Shown: in pieces, positions 8,626 to 16,737 of the stretch
How positions within the stretch are numbered: position 1 is the stretch's first letter
How the letters are laid out: the number at the start of each line of letters is the position of its first letter
Source of the DNA: Roseburia_D yibonii
GTDB lineage: Bacteria; Bacillota; Clostridia; Lachnospirales; Lachnospiraceae
Length of the DNA: 64,000 nt
NCBI RefSeq assembly: GCF_014297335.1
Contig: NZ_JACOQH010000006.1
Span: 105,875 to 169,874 of the forward strand
Reading direction: 5' to 3'
Position numbers and translations under genes: made by a program
Notes under the pieces: generated by a model
What the model saw: the letters and a program-made list of their open reading frames with translations, nothing else
What the model was told of the DNA's origin: nothing
Database searches by the model: none

Positions 8626-8831
8626 AAAAAAGTATGAGAGCAAGTTATACCATAGAAGCTGCGCTTATTTTGCCGGCTGCACTGTTTTTGATCCTCATTT
8701 CCATACGGACCGGGATCTCCATGTATACCGAAGTAAAGGAGGCGGCATGCCATTACGAACAGGTGCAGCAGTTTGACGCGGTCGGCGAAATAAAACAGAT
8801 CAAACGATGGAAAAAGTTGTTGGAGGAATAA
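8616..8831 (+). CDS. Small TadE-like pseudopilin
   Basis: This 71-residue protein has MGMKKSMRA followed by SYTIEAALILPAALFLIL, the same pseudopilin cleavage and helix pattern as its larger neighbour, then a short amphipathic tail. It probably is a minor pilus subunit or assembly initiator. Its start (ATG 8616 or ATG 8622) overlaps the preceding stop, and the FHA gene begins three bases after its end. Confidence 0.75.
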   Translation: MGMKKSMRASYTIEAALILPAALFLILISIRTGISMYTEVKEAACHYEQVQQFDAVGEIKQIKRWKKLLEE

Positions 8832-8833
8832 AA

Positions 8834-9913
8834 ATGGAAGTATATTTTAAGCGAAATCTGCTGCAAAGTTATATGGTGATCGAGGATTCCTTTTATGGTG
8901 GTTATGATATGACGATGCTGAACAGAAACCGGCTGCCCGGATTTTTTGCCGTAAAGATGGTGGAAGCGGATGGAACATGGCAGTATTGGTATGAGATCAC
9001 CGGATTGCAGATGTTAGATGAATACATGAAACAGAAAGCGGTGGATTATGCGCTACTTAAAAAAATCGTGTTACAGATAGACGCCTGCCTGGAACTTGCG
9101 GCAGAATATCTGCTTTTGCAGGAAAATATCAGCATGCAGACAGAGCGGATCGGGATTCGCCCGGAAACAGGACAGCTGTATTTTTGTTATCACAGTGGAG
9201 AAAATGTGGAACCGGAAAGACAGTTTCAAAATCTGATCGAACAGATCCTGCCCAACGTGGATCACAAGGACAGACAGGCGGTAGAAGCAATCTATGCAAT
9301 TTACGAGATCGTGCTCGCGGATCATTTTGATTTTTCAGATGTAAAAAAAGTATTTGCAGAGATACCGGAGCTGACAGAGGATACGGTCTCGATGGTTGCA
9401 GAGGACATAGAATACCGGCAGGAAGAGCCGGAAGAAAAAACGGAGGAAAATAAAGCGCAAAAGGAGTGGGAAAAGCTGCGGGGAGCGCTTGCAAAATTAA
9501 AAGAGCCGTTTTACAGAAGTAAAAAAGAAAGTCAGCCGATCCAGGTATCCTTTGAACCGGATGACGAGGAGGTGGAAGAGGCAATGCACCCGACGGTACT
9601 GCTTTCCGATATTTCCGGCGTGATCGGAAAGTTAAATTACAATGGAAGAAACGGAGAAGCTGATTTCCTCATCCAGTCGGAGAATTTTAAGATCGGAACC
9701 AGGGAGGATGAAGTGGATGCCTGCCTGAAATCGGCGGCGGTGAGCCGCATTCACGCGCGTATTGTCCGGGAAGGAGAGGAATATCTGATCGAGGATTTAA
9801 ACAGCAAAAACGGGACATGGGTAGACGGCGAGCTGTTAAATTACAAAGAGCGTCGTAAATTAAAGAAAAATGACAGAATCCGATTCGCGGATGAAGAATA
9901 TATTTTCAGTTGA
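8834..9913 (+). CDS. DUF6382-like/FHA domain protein
   Basis: About 359 residues. Residues 1-190 form an alpha-beta region resembling DUF6382 of clostridial Tad and secretion loci (kinase-like or EssB-like fold is only a guess). A charged linker (about 195-240) precedes a C-terminal forkhead-associated domain at about 275-355 with the conserved pattern IGTRED ... VSRIHARI ... NSKNGTWVDG. FHA domains bind phosphothreonine peptides, so pilus assembly or positioning may be tied to Ser/Thr phosphorylation; no kinase gene is present in the window. The ATG at 8834 follows TTGGAGGA. Confidence 0.85.
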   Translation: MEVYFKRNLLQSYMVIEDSFYGGYDMTMLNRNRLPGFFAVKMVEADGTWQYWYEITGLQMLDEYMKQKAVDYALLKKIVLQIDACLELAAEYLLLQENISMQTERIGIRPETGQLYFCYHSGENVEPERQFQNLIEQILPNVDHKDRQAVEAIYAIYEIVLADHFDFSDVKKVFAEIPELTEDTVSMVAEDIEYRQEEPEEKTEENKAQKEWEKLRGALAKLKEPFYRSKKESQPIQVSFEPDDEEVEEAMHPTVLLSDISGVIGKLNYNGRNGEADFLIQSENFKIGTREDEVDACLKSAAVSRIHARIVREGEEYLIEDLNSKNGTWVDGELLNYKERRKLKKNDRIRFADEEYIFS

Positions 9914-9970
9914 CATGAAAAAATAGAAGTGCTATTGTTTCTGGTATTAAAAAGGAGAAGAGGTGCTTTT

Positions 9971-11041
9971 TTGATAGCAGAGATCGATCAGATGTTAAAG
10001 GCGGAAGGCTACCGCTTTTTGAAGGTGCAGCCGGAAGAAGCGGGTGTTTATTACAGATATGAGAATGGGACAGTAGAGGTTATTCTGGGACTTTTGGATC
10101 ACAGTGCGTTTCAGATGAATGCGGCAGTCTGCGCGAGCATGAAAGAGCATATCAGAGAGCTGTTCTTCTTATCGCATGGCAGAGTGCCGGGGATCACGGA
10201 GGAGATGCCGGTTTATCAGGTGGATATCCTTTGTCTTGCGATCACGGATCAGGTGGAAAAATACCGTGTGCTCTGTAATGAAATGCGCGGTATCTGGCTG
10301 GTGGAGGCGGGGACAAAACGGCTCATCATTTATGAAAATCAGCCCGGAGACTTTTACGGACTGCAAAAGCGGCTATTAAATCTTCTGGATCAGTGCGGGG
10401 AGCAGACCTCTGCGCGTGCCCCAAAAAGAGAAAAACACGCGTTACAGATCGACTGGCGCGGGATGACCTGGGTAAACACCGGGCTTGTGGCGGTCAATAT
10501 CCTTGTGTGGATCGTTATGGAACTGTTCGGAAATACAGAGGATTCCCAGTATCTGCTGGAGCATGGGGCGATGTATCCGCTTTTGGTCGTCTCGCTTCAT
10601 GAGTGGTACCGGCTGTTTACCTGTATGTTTGTACACATAGGATTTCCGCATCTGGTCAATAACATGATCGTACTGTTTTTCACCGGCGACCGGCTGGAAC
10701 GCGAGATCGGAAAAGTGAAATATCTGTTGATCTATCTGCTTTCCGGGCTTGGCGGGAGTCTGCTCTCTATGGTCTATATGTTAAAAACAGGCGATATGGC
10801 AGTTTCCGTAGGTGCGTCCGGTGCTATTTTCGGCGTGATCGGCGCATTGCTGTATCTGGTGATCCGAAACAAAGGGCGGATCGGGACACTGACGACAAGA
10901 GGACTGGTCTTAATGATCGCGCTCTGTCTGTATTACGGATTTACGGCAACAGGGGTGGATAACTGGTGTCACATTGGAGGCCTGGTGATGGGATTTTTGC
11001 TTGCGGTACTGCTTTATCGCGGAAATCCGAGAAAAGATTGA
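9971..11041 (+). CDS. Rhomboid intramembrane serine protease
   Basis: About 356 residues. A soluble N-terminal domain of 165 residues, unknown in function, precedes a rhomboid core with the catalytic serine in GASGAIFG (Ser283) and the partner histidine in NWCHIGG (His334); the HLVNN motif near 227-231 is also present. Rhomboids cleave membrane proteins within the bilayer. As the last gene of the Tad locus it may process a pilus component, which is inference. The likely start is TTG 9971 behind AAGGAGAAGAGG; a GTG at 9929 is in frame but has no site. Confidence 0.85.
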   Translation: MIAEIDQMLKAEGYRFLKVQPEEAGVYYRYENGTVEVILGLLDHSAFQMNAAVCASMKEHIRELFFLSHGRVPGITEEMPVYQVDILCLAITDQVEKYRVLCNEMRGIWLVEAGTKRLIIYENQPGDFYGLQKRLLNLLDQCGEQTSARAPKREKHALQIDWRGMTWVNTGLVAVNILVWIVMELFGNTEDSQYLLEHGAMYPLLVVSLHEWYRLFTCMFVHIGFPHLVNNMIVLFFTGDRLEREIGKVKYLLIYLLSGLGGSLLSMVYMLKTGDMAVSVGASGAIFGVIGALLYLVIRNKGRIGTLTTRGLVLMIALCLYYGFTATGVDNWCHIGGLVMGFLLAVLLYRGNPRKD

Positions 11042-11107
11042 TTTTAGCGGTAAAAATTTATATACTGGGTATAGATATTTTTTAATAAGCAGGAAAGAGG
11101 ATAAGGA

Positions 11108-12115
11108 ATGAAAGTCAATATTTACTATGGCGGACGCGGACTGCTGGATGATCCGACACTTTATGTAATAAATAAGATGCAGGAGGTACTGCAGGAACTT
11201 CGTGTGAACGTGGAGCGTTATGATATCCATGAATACAAGAACAGCATTTCCACCCTGCCGCAGACACTAAAGGAAGCGGATGGCATTATTCTTGCAACAA
11301 CAGTGGAATGGCTCGGAATCGGTGGCTATATGCAGCAGTTTCTGGATGCCTGCTGGCTATACGGGGACAAGGAGAAGTTACAGAATATGTACATGCAGCC
11401 GGTAGTTATGTCAACCACATACGGAGAGCGGGAAGCAGAGATCACACTTTCAAACGCGTGGGATATTCTGGGTGGGCTTCCGTGCAACGGGATCTGCGCG
11501 TATGTCGAGGATCTGGTTTCATTTGAAATGAATGAGGAGTATTCTTCGATCATTGAAAAGAAGGCGGAAAATCTGTATCGAACCATCTCTCAGAAGGTGA
11601 AAGGACTGCCGACCAGCAATCAGGCGGTGACCCGTTCCGTGCTCCGTACACAGCAGATGGAGCTGACCCCGCAGGAGACCGAGCAGTTATCCAAATATGT
11701 GGCGGATGATACTTATGTGAAAAAGCAAAAAGAAGATATCGAGGAACTTGCGTCGATGTTTAAGGATATGCTTGGACAGACGAAAGAGGAAAATTCCGGA
11801 GATTATATTGTAAAACTGGAATCCCATTATGTGAAAAAAGAGGATCTTGACGCGGTATACCGCTTTGATATAGAAGGAAAAAGCCAGGCGCTCATCGCAA
11901 AGATCCAGGCAGGAGAACTGACCTGCGAATATAAGGCGAAAGAAGAAGCGGATTTTGAGGAAGCGGATGTTTCGGCAAAGCTTTCTTCCGAAGTTATGGA
12001 AAATATCCTTGCCGGTCGTTCTACGTTCCAGGGCGCGTTTATGACAGGAGACATGACGGCAAAAGGAAACTTTAAGACACTTCGTACGCTGGATGAGATT
12101 TTTATCTTTGAGTAA
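11108..12115 (+). CDS. Flavodoxin-like/SCP2 two-domain protein
   Basis: This 335-residue protein pairs an N-terminal NAD(P)H-dependent FMN-reductase/flavodoxin-like domain (about 1-185; KVNIYYGG start and a central LATTVEWLGIGGYMQQFLD segment) with a C-terminal SCP2 sterol-carrier-like domain (about 235-335, including the FQGAFMTGDMTAKGN turn). The combination suggests redox handling of a hydrophobic substrate, but no substrate can be named. It starts at ATG 11108 behind AAAGAGGATAAGG, is monocistronic by spacing, and converges with the kinase gene three bases downstream. Confidence 0.7.
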   Translation: MKVNIYYGGRGLLDDPTLYVINKMQEVLQELRVNVERYDIHEYKNSISTLPQTLKEADGIILATTVEWLGIGGYMQQFLDACWLYGDKEKLQNMYMQPVVMSTTYGEREAEITLSNAWDILGGLPCNGICAYVEDLVSFEMNEEYSSIIEKKAENLYRTISQKVKGLPTSNQAVTRSVLRTQQMELTPQETEQLSKYVADDTYVKKQKEDIEELASMFKDMLGQTKEENSGDYIVKLESHYVKKEDLDAVYRFDIEGKSQALIAKIQAGELTCEYKAKEEADFEEADVSAKLSSEVMENILAGRSTFQGAFMTGDMTAKGNFKTLRTLDEIFIFE

Positions 12116-12117
12116 GA

Positions 12118-12771
12118 TCAGGATCCGGGATTGACCGGGAGCAGGATCGAAAAGGTGCATCCGTCACCGGGACGGGATTCAAAGAGCAATCTGCCCGAGT
12201 GATCTTCGATGATCTGACGGGCGATAGGAAGACCGAGTCCGGTGCCATATTCTTTGGAAGTGGTAAAAATCTCAAACAGATTGTCTTTCGTGGTGTCCGG
12301 GATGCCGCCGCCGAAATCGGTGAGCTCGATGTCGATAAAGTCATCTTTACGAAAGACATTTAAAATGACAGTTCCGGTTTCGCCCATCGCTTCATAGGAA
12401 TTCTTTAAGAGATTGATCAGAGCCTGTTTTAAGCGCAGGGAATCGATGAAAATGGGAGGAAGATTTTCTTCGAGAGTTGTTTTACAGACAAAATTCTGGG
12501 AAAAAGAAAGATTATGGATCGCGTCTGAGATTTCCCGGATGAAATCAGCGGGAGCGACCAGTGAGAGGTTTAACGGATAGCCGGTGCGGCTCAAAGAAAG
12601 CTCGGCGATCAGGTTTTTCAGGTAAGTTACCTCCTGCATGGTATCTTTCCACAGGGGATAAGCTGCAACATCGGGATGCTTTTTCTCGATCAGTTGGAGT
12701 GAACTGTTGATCAGTGTGACGGAGTTTTTGGTTTCGTGAAAAATTTTCATATAGTCAAGTGTTGTCAGCAT
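12118..12771 (-). CDS. Soluble sensor histidine kinase, orphan
   Basis: About 217 residues without membrane segments. The H-box is FHETKNSVTLINSS near residue 10, the N-box is INLLKNSYEAM, and G-boxes DFGGGI and GTGLGLPIA follow, so the protein is essentially a bare dimerisation plus HATPase catalytic core. The ATG at 12771 follows GGGAGG; a longer in-frame reading to 12870 has no site. No response regulator lies nearby. The sporulation-type or NtrB-type H-box hints at a phosphorelay, but the partner is unknown. Confidence 0.75.
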   Translation of the reverse strand: MLTTLDYMKIFHETKNSVTLINSSLQLIEKKHPDVAAYPLWKDTMQEVTYLKNLIAELSLSRTGYPLNLSLVAPADFIREISDAIHNLSFSQNFVCKTTLEENLPPIFIDSLRLKQALINLLKNSYEAMGETGTVILNVFRKDDFIDIELTDFGGGIPDTTKDNLFEIFTTSKEYGTGLGLPIARQIIEDHSGRLLFESRPGDGCTFSILLPVNPGS

Positions 12772-12891
12772 GAAAAAGACCTCCCGGAAGTGTTTTAAAA
12801 TTTGAAATATGCTAAGTGTAGCACTACTTTCATGCAAATTCAATGAAAAGTAACCGCAAAAAATCGACAAAAAATAAGGAGATGTAGAGAA

Positions 12892-13308
12892 ATGAAAGAC
12901 GAAAATTGTATTTTCTGTAAGTTGGCAAATGGGGATATCCCGACCAATACGGTGTATGAGGATGAGGAATTTCGGGTGATCTTAGATGCGAGTCCGGCAA
13001 CAAGAGGCCATGCGCTCATCCTTCCAAAGCAGCATTATGCAAATCTGTATGAGATCGATGAAAATGTTGCGGCAGATTCCATGAAGCTCGCAAAGAAGCT
13101 TGCGATCCACATGAAAAAGGTGCTTGGCTGTGATGGGGTGAATGTGCTCCAGAATAATGAGGAGACCGCAGGACAGACCGTGTTCCACTTCCATGTCCAT
13201 GTGATCCCGCGTTATCAGGGCGCGAAAAATGACGACATCATCCAGTGGACACACGAAGATTTTTCAGAGGATGAGATGAAAAAAATATTAGATACCGTAA
13301 AAATGTAA
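12892..13308 (+). CDS. HIT family nucleotide hydrolase
   Basis: This 138-residue histidine-triad protein has the catalytic HFHVHV motif at residues 99-104 and a CIFC pair near the N-terminus that binds zinc in many HIT proteins. The family hydrolyses or transfers AMP from phosphoramidates and dinucleotides. It is transcribed divergently from the kinase gene and ends in a hairpin shared with murG. Length is normal. Confidence 0.9.
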   Translation: MKDENCIFCKLANGDIPTNTVYEDEEFRVILDASPATRGHALILPKQHYANLYEIDENVAADSMKLAKKLAIHMKKVLGCDGVNVLQNNEETAGQTVFHFHVHVIPRYQGAKNDDIIQWTHEDFSEDEMKKILDTVKM

Positions 13309-13314
13309 AAAAAA

Positions 13315-13359
13315 TCCCGGAGGAAATGTCTTTGCTTTTTCAAGATGTTTTCTCCGGGA
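13315..13359. terminator. Bidirectional terminator between hit and murG
   Basis: A long imperfect stem pairs TCCCGGAGGAAA with TTTTCTCCGGGA around a small loop. A-rich and T-rich flanks on both sides fit termination of both converging genes. Confidence 0.8.
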
Positions 13360-13368
13360 GTTTTGGTC

Positions 13369-14448
13369 TTACTTTTTGCTTTTTGATGCGGCAGCTTCAT
13401 TGATCAGTCCGATCACGGTGTCAATGGAGTCGAGCTGTTTGCTCTTTGCCATGGCATCTATGTAAACCTGCTTGTTGGTTTCTACCTGCTTTATGGCATC
13501 AAGCAGCGTATCGGAAGTAAGATTTTCTTCTTCTAACACATAGCTGAATCCCTGTTTCTCAAAGGATCTTGCGTTTAAGATCTGGTCGCCGCGGCTGGCG
13601 TTTGCGGAGAGCGGGATCAGGATATTCGGTTTTCGCAGTGCAAGCAGCTCGCAGATGGAGTTTGCGCCGGCTCTTGAAATTACGATATCCGCAAGCGCGA
13701 ACATATCGCGAAGTTCTGATTTGGCGTACTCAAATTGGGCATAACCGGTGGTACTTCCGAGAGAAGCGTCAAGATTTCCTTTTCCGCACAGGTGAATCAC
13801 CTGATAATTTTTCAATAATTTTGGCAAAACAGCGCGCAGCGCGTTATTTAACACCTTGGAACCGGAACTTCCGCCGACTGCAAGAATAACCGGCTTTTCT
13901 GCCGTAAAATTGCACAGCGTAAGTGCCGAGAGACGGTTTCCGGTCAGAAGTTCCTGACGGATCGGAGAACCGGACAAAACAGCCTTGCCCTCCGGCAGAT
14001 ACGGGATGGTTTCCGGAAAATTACAGCAGACTTTATAGGCAGCAGGGATCGCGATCTTGTTGGCAAGTCCCGGGGTCAGATCCGATTCGTGGATAATGGC
14101 AGGAATATGAAGAAAACGTGCTGCCAAAACGACAGGAACGGAGACAAAGCCGCCCTTGGAAAAGACAACGTCCGGCTTTAATTTCCGCAAAAGTCCGACT
14201 GCCTGACCAAATCCTTTTAAGACCTTAAACGGGTCGGAAAAATTCTTGATATCAAAGTAGCGGCGCAGCTTCCCGGATGAAATGCCGTAGTAGGGAATGC
14301 CCTGTTCTTCAATCAGCTGTTTTTCCATACCGGTGTAGGAGCCGATATAACTGATTTCAAAGCCGTTTTCTTTTAATTTCGGAAGCAGAGCAATGTTCGG
14401 GGTGACGTGGCCCGCAGTGCCGCCGCCGGTCAGAACGATTTTTTTCAT
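13369..14448 (-). CDS. murG: MurG, lipid II-forming GlcNAc transferase
   Basis: This 359-residue glycosyltransferase adds GlcNAc from UDP-GlcNAc to lipid I on the inner membrane face, giving lipid II for peptidoglycan. The N-terminal GGGTAGHVTPN loop at residues 8-18 and the C-terminal sugar-nucleotide region (ISRAGANSICELLALRKPNILIPL, in two conserved blocks) are typical. It lies outside a division/cell-wall cluster, as in several clostridia. The ATG follows GAGGG at a good distance; an AT-rich stretch with TATAAT on the minus strand (about 14489-14494) may be its promoter. Confidence 0.93.
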   Translation of the reverse strand: MKKIVLTGGGTAGHVTPNIALLPKLKENGFEISYIGSYTGMEKQLIEEQGIPYYGISSGKLRRYFDIKNFSDPFKVLKGFGQAVGLLRKLKPDVVFSKGGFVSVPVVLAARFLHIPAIIHESDLTPGLANKIAIPAAYKVCCNFPETIPYLPEGKAVLSGSPIRQELLTGNRLSALTLCNFTAEKPVILAVGGSSGSKVLNNALRAVLPKLLKNYQVIHLCGKGNLDASLGSTTGYAQFEYAKSELRDMFALADIVISRAGANSICELLALRKPNILIPLSANASRGDQILNARSFEKQGFSYVLEEENLTSDTLLDAIKQVETNKQVYIDAMAKSKQLDSIDTVIGLINEAAASKSKK

Positions 14449-14672
14449 AGCGATACCCTCTTTTTCTTTTTTGTTATTTTTTCAGACATATATTATATAG
14501 AAATAAATCTCTTTTATATTATACTGTTGCGGCAAAAAGTCAAGGAAATCTGAGATAACAAAAAAGCGGCGCGGCGGGAAGAAAAAAACAGGCTGGTGCA
14601 AAAAAAGAAACAAATAGCGGGAAGGCTGAAAGATAAAGGCGAAACATGCGGTGAAAAGTGGGACAAAGCTAC

Positions 14673-14701
14673 TTTAAAAAGAGGCGGAGTTTTTTTATAA
14701 T
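14673..14701 (+). promoter_or_regulatory. Possible promoter in the murG/14735 intergenic gap
   Basis: A perfect TATAAT at 14696-14701 sits 17 bases after a weak TTTAAA. It precedes the membrane/coiled-coil gene. The 286-bp gap otherwise holds only purine-rich sequence with no gene seen. Confidence 0.4.
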
Positions 14702-14734
14702 GGGGAGGCAAGGTGAAAACAGGAGGTGTCAGTC

Positions 14735-15052
14735 ATGCAGATGATCGAACAGACAGCGGAGTTTTTACAAAAGAACAGCGGAGTGCTGATCCTGGTGGTA
14801 TGTATGCTTTTACTGGTCGCAATGCTCCGGCACTTAAAACAGGGCAGGAAACTGGAAAAAAAGCTGGACGTCATAAACGAGAATATGGCGTTTCATTTTG
14901 AGCAGATGATGGACAGCAAGGCACAGTTTGAGGCGGAAAAAGCAAAGGAGCGAAAGCTTGAAAGGGAGGCTTTAGCGAAAGCGGAAAAGCAAAAGATGGA
15001 AAAAGAGCAGGAAGCCGTATTTGATGCGGTCTTACAGGAAATTTTCCCTTGA
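14735..15052 (+). CDS. Small membrane-anchored coiled-coil protein
   Basis: About 105 residues: a short N-terminal helix, one membrane segment (roughly 16-32, GVLILVVCMLLLVAML) and a highly charged Lys/Glu-rich helix of about 70 residues that should form a coiled coil. No family was recognised. The ATG at 14735 follows AGGAGG at eight bases; a GTG at 14726 overlaps that site and is less likely. The promoter of pgi overlaps its stop codon. Confidence 0.65.
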   Translation: MQMIEQTAEFLQKNSGVLILVVCMLLLVAMLRHLKQGRKLEKKLDVINENMAFHFEQMMDSKAQFEAEKAKERKLEREALAKAEKQKMEKEQEAVFDAVLQEIFP

Positions 15053-15077
15053 TAAATAGCGGCAATTTTGCTAAAAT
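15049..15077 (+). promoter_or_regulatory. Promoter of pgi
   Basis: TTGATA and TAAAAT are separated by exactly 17 bases, giving a good vegetative promoter about 55 bp before the pgi start codon. It overlaps the end of the preceding gene. Confidence 0.65.
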
Positions 15078-15131
15078 TGACACGATGAAAAGAAATGCCA
15101 GATGGCAGGGATAAACGAAGGAGTGTTAAAA

Positions 15132-16481
15132 ATGGAGAAAATTACGTTTGACTACTCAAAAGCAGCAGGCTTCATCAGCGATGAAGAAGTTACTTATATG
15201 AGCAAACTGGTAGAAGATGCGAAAAAGCAGCTTCTTGACAGAAACGGTGCAGGCAATGACTTCTTGGGATGGCTCGATCTTCCGGTAGACTACGATAAGG
15301 AAGAGTTTACACGTATTAAGAAAGCAGCAGAAAAGATCCAGGGAGATTCCGAAGTGCTGATCGTGATCGGTATCGGCGGATCCTATCTCGGAGCAAGAGC
15401 TGCGATCGAATTTTTAAGACACGGATTTTACAACAATGTATCCAAGGAAATCCGTAAAACACCGGAAATCTATTATTGCGGAAACAGCATCAGCGGAACT
15501 TATCTTCAGGGTCTGATCGATGTGGTTGGCGACAGAGATTTCTCCGTAAATATCATTTCCAAATCAGGAACAACAACAGAACCGGCGATCGCATTCCGTA
15601 TTTTCAAGGAAATGCTTGAGAAAAAATATGGCAAAGCAGAAGCTGCCAAGAGAATTTACGCGACAACCGACAAGGCAAAGGGAGCGTTAAAGAACCTTGC
15701 GACAGAAGAAGGATACGAGACATTCGTAGTACCGGATGATGTCGGAGGACGTTTCTCCGTTCTTACCGCAGTAGGACTTCTTCCAATCGCAGTAAGCGGA
15801 GCAGATATCGACAAATTAATGGAAGGTGCTGCAGAGGGCAGAAAGCTGGCGTTAGAGCAGAAATTTGAAGAGAATGACGCTCTGAAATATGCGGCACTTC
15901 GTAACATCCTGTTAAGAAAAGGAAAATCCGTAGAAATTCTGGCAAATTATGAGCCAAGCCTTCACTATGTATCTGAATGGTGGAAACAGCTGTACGGTGA
16001 AAGCGAAGGAAAAGATCAGAAAGGTCTCTTCCCGGCATCCGTAGATCTTACCACAGATTTGCATTCCATGGGACAGTTCATCCAGGATGGTTCCAGAATC
16101 ATGTTTGAGACCGTTATGAATGTAGAAAAATCCAGATGTGAAGTGACGATCCAGAAAGAAGATGTGGATCTTGACGGACTCAATTATCTCGCAGGAAAGA
16201 CAATGGATTTCGTAAACAAGAGCGCAATGAACGGAACGATCCTTGCGCACACAGACGGAAATGTACCAAACTTCATGGTAAAGATCCCGGAACAGAACGA
16301 ATTCTATTTAGGAGAATTATTCTACTTCTTCGAGTTCGCATGTGGTGTTTCCGGATACCTGCTTGGTATCAATCCGTTCAACCAGCCGGGTGTAGAAAGC
16401 TACAAGAAGAATATGTTCGCACTGCTTGGAAAACCGGGTTATGAAGACGCAAGAGAAGCGTTATTAAACAGATTAAAATAA
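15132..16481 (+). CDS. pgi: Glucose-6-phosphate isomerase
   Basis: This 449-residue enzyme interconverts glucose-6-phosphate and fructose-6-phosphate in glycolysis. The family patterns VIGIGGSYLGARAAIEFL, ISKSGTTTEPA and the C-terminal FNQPGVESYKKNMF block are clear. The length matches the short bacterial form. The ATG at 15132 follows AAGGAGTG; an ATG 30 bases upstream lacks a site. It has its own promoter and terminator, and its codon use looks that of a highly expressed gene. Confidence 0.96.
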   Translation: MEKITFDYSKAAGFISDEEVTYMSKLVEDAKKQLLDRNGAGNDFLGWLDLPVDYDKEEFTRIKKAAEKIQGDSEVLIVIGIGGSYLGARAAIEFLRHGFYNNVSKEIRKTPEIYYCGNSISGTYLQGLIDVVGDRDFSVNIISKSGTTTEPAIAFRIFKEMLEKKYGKAEAAKRIYATTDKAKGALKNLATEEGYETFVVPDDVGGRFSVLTAVGLLPIAVSGADIDKLMEGAAEGRKLALEQKFEENDALKYAALRNILLRKGKSVEILANYEPSLHYVSEWWKQLYGESEGKDQKGLFPASVDLTTDLHSMGQFIQDGSRIMFETVMNVEKSRCEVTIQKEDVDLDGLNYLAGKTMDFVNKSAMNGTILAHTDGNVPNFMVKIPEQNEFYLGELFYFFEFACGVSGYLLGINPFNQPGVESYKKNMFALLGKPGYEDAREALLNRLK

Positions 16482-16499
16482 TCAGTCATACAAAAGAGG

Positions 16500-16527
16500 G
16501 AACTGTCTCGGAAGACCGGGACGGTTC
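16500..16527 (+). terminator. Terminator of pgi
   Basis: A 12-bp stem with two mismatches (GAACTGTCTCGG with CCGGGACGGTTC, AAGA loop) is followed by TTTTCTTTTT. Confidence 0.85.
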
Positions 16528-16602
16528 TTTTCTTTTTGCCCGAAAAACAATCGGTAAAAATGTCCGGAAAACCGTGTATTCCCAAGGGAAAAAGCCGCTC
16601 GC

Positions 16603-16631
16603 TTGACAAAAGCCGTATTCTTTGCTATAAT
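16603..16631 (+). promoter_or_regulatory. Consensus vegetative promoter of the SleB-type gene
   Basis: Perfect TTGACA and TATAAT hexamers with a 17-base spacer. Transcription should start near 16638, leaving a 100-base leader before the hydrolase start codon. Confidence 0.9.
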
Positions 16632-16637
16632 CCCATT

Positions 16638-16663
16638 TGTAACAAATTCGTAACAAATGTAAT
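16638..16663 (+). promoter_or_regulatory. Candidate WalR-type box at the start site
   Basis: TGTAAC, five bases, then CGTAAC, with a further TGTAAT three bases on. The WalR (YycF) consensus of Bacillota is TGTWAH-N5-TGTWAH, so only one base deviates in the first pair. Its location at the transcription start of a cell-wall hydrolase gene would fit repression. This is inference; no walRK genes are in the window. Confidence 0.4.
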
Positions 16664-16737
16664 AAAATTGCATAAATCATCATATGAGTGTAATACTATT
16701 TCAATAATTTAGCACTATGCAAAATATGGAGGGAAAT

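Noticed and set aside
9929..9970. GTG start for the rhomboid gene
   Set aside because: No ribosome-binding site, whereas TTG 9971 has AAGGAGAAGAGG at proper distance.
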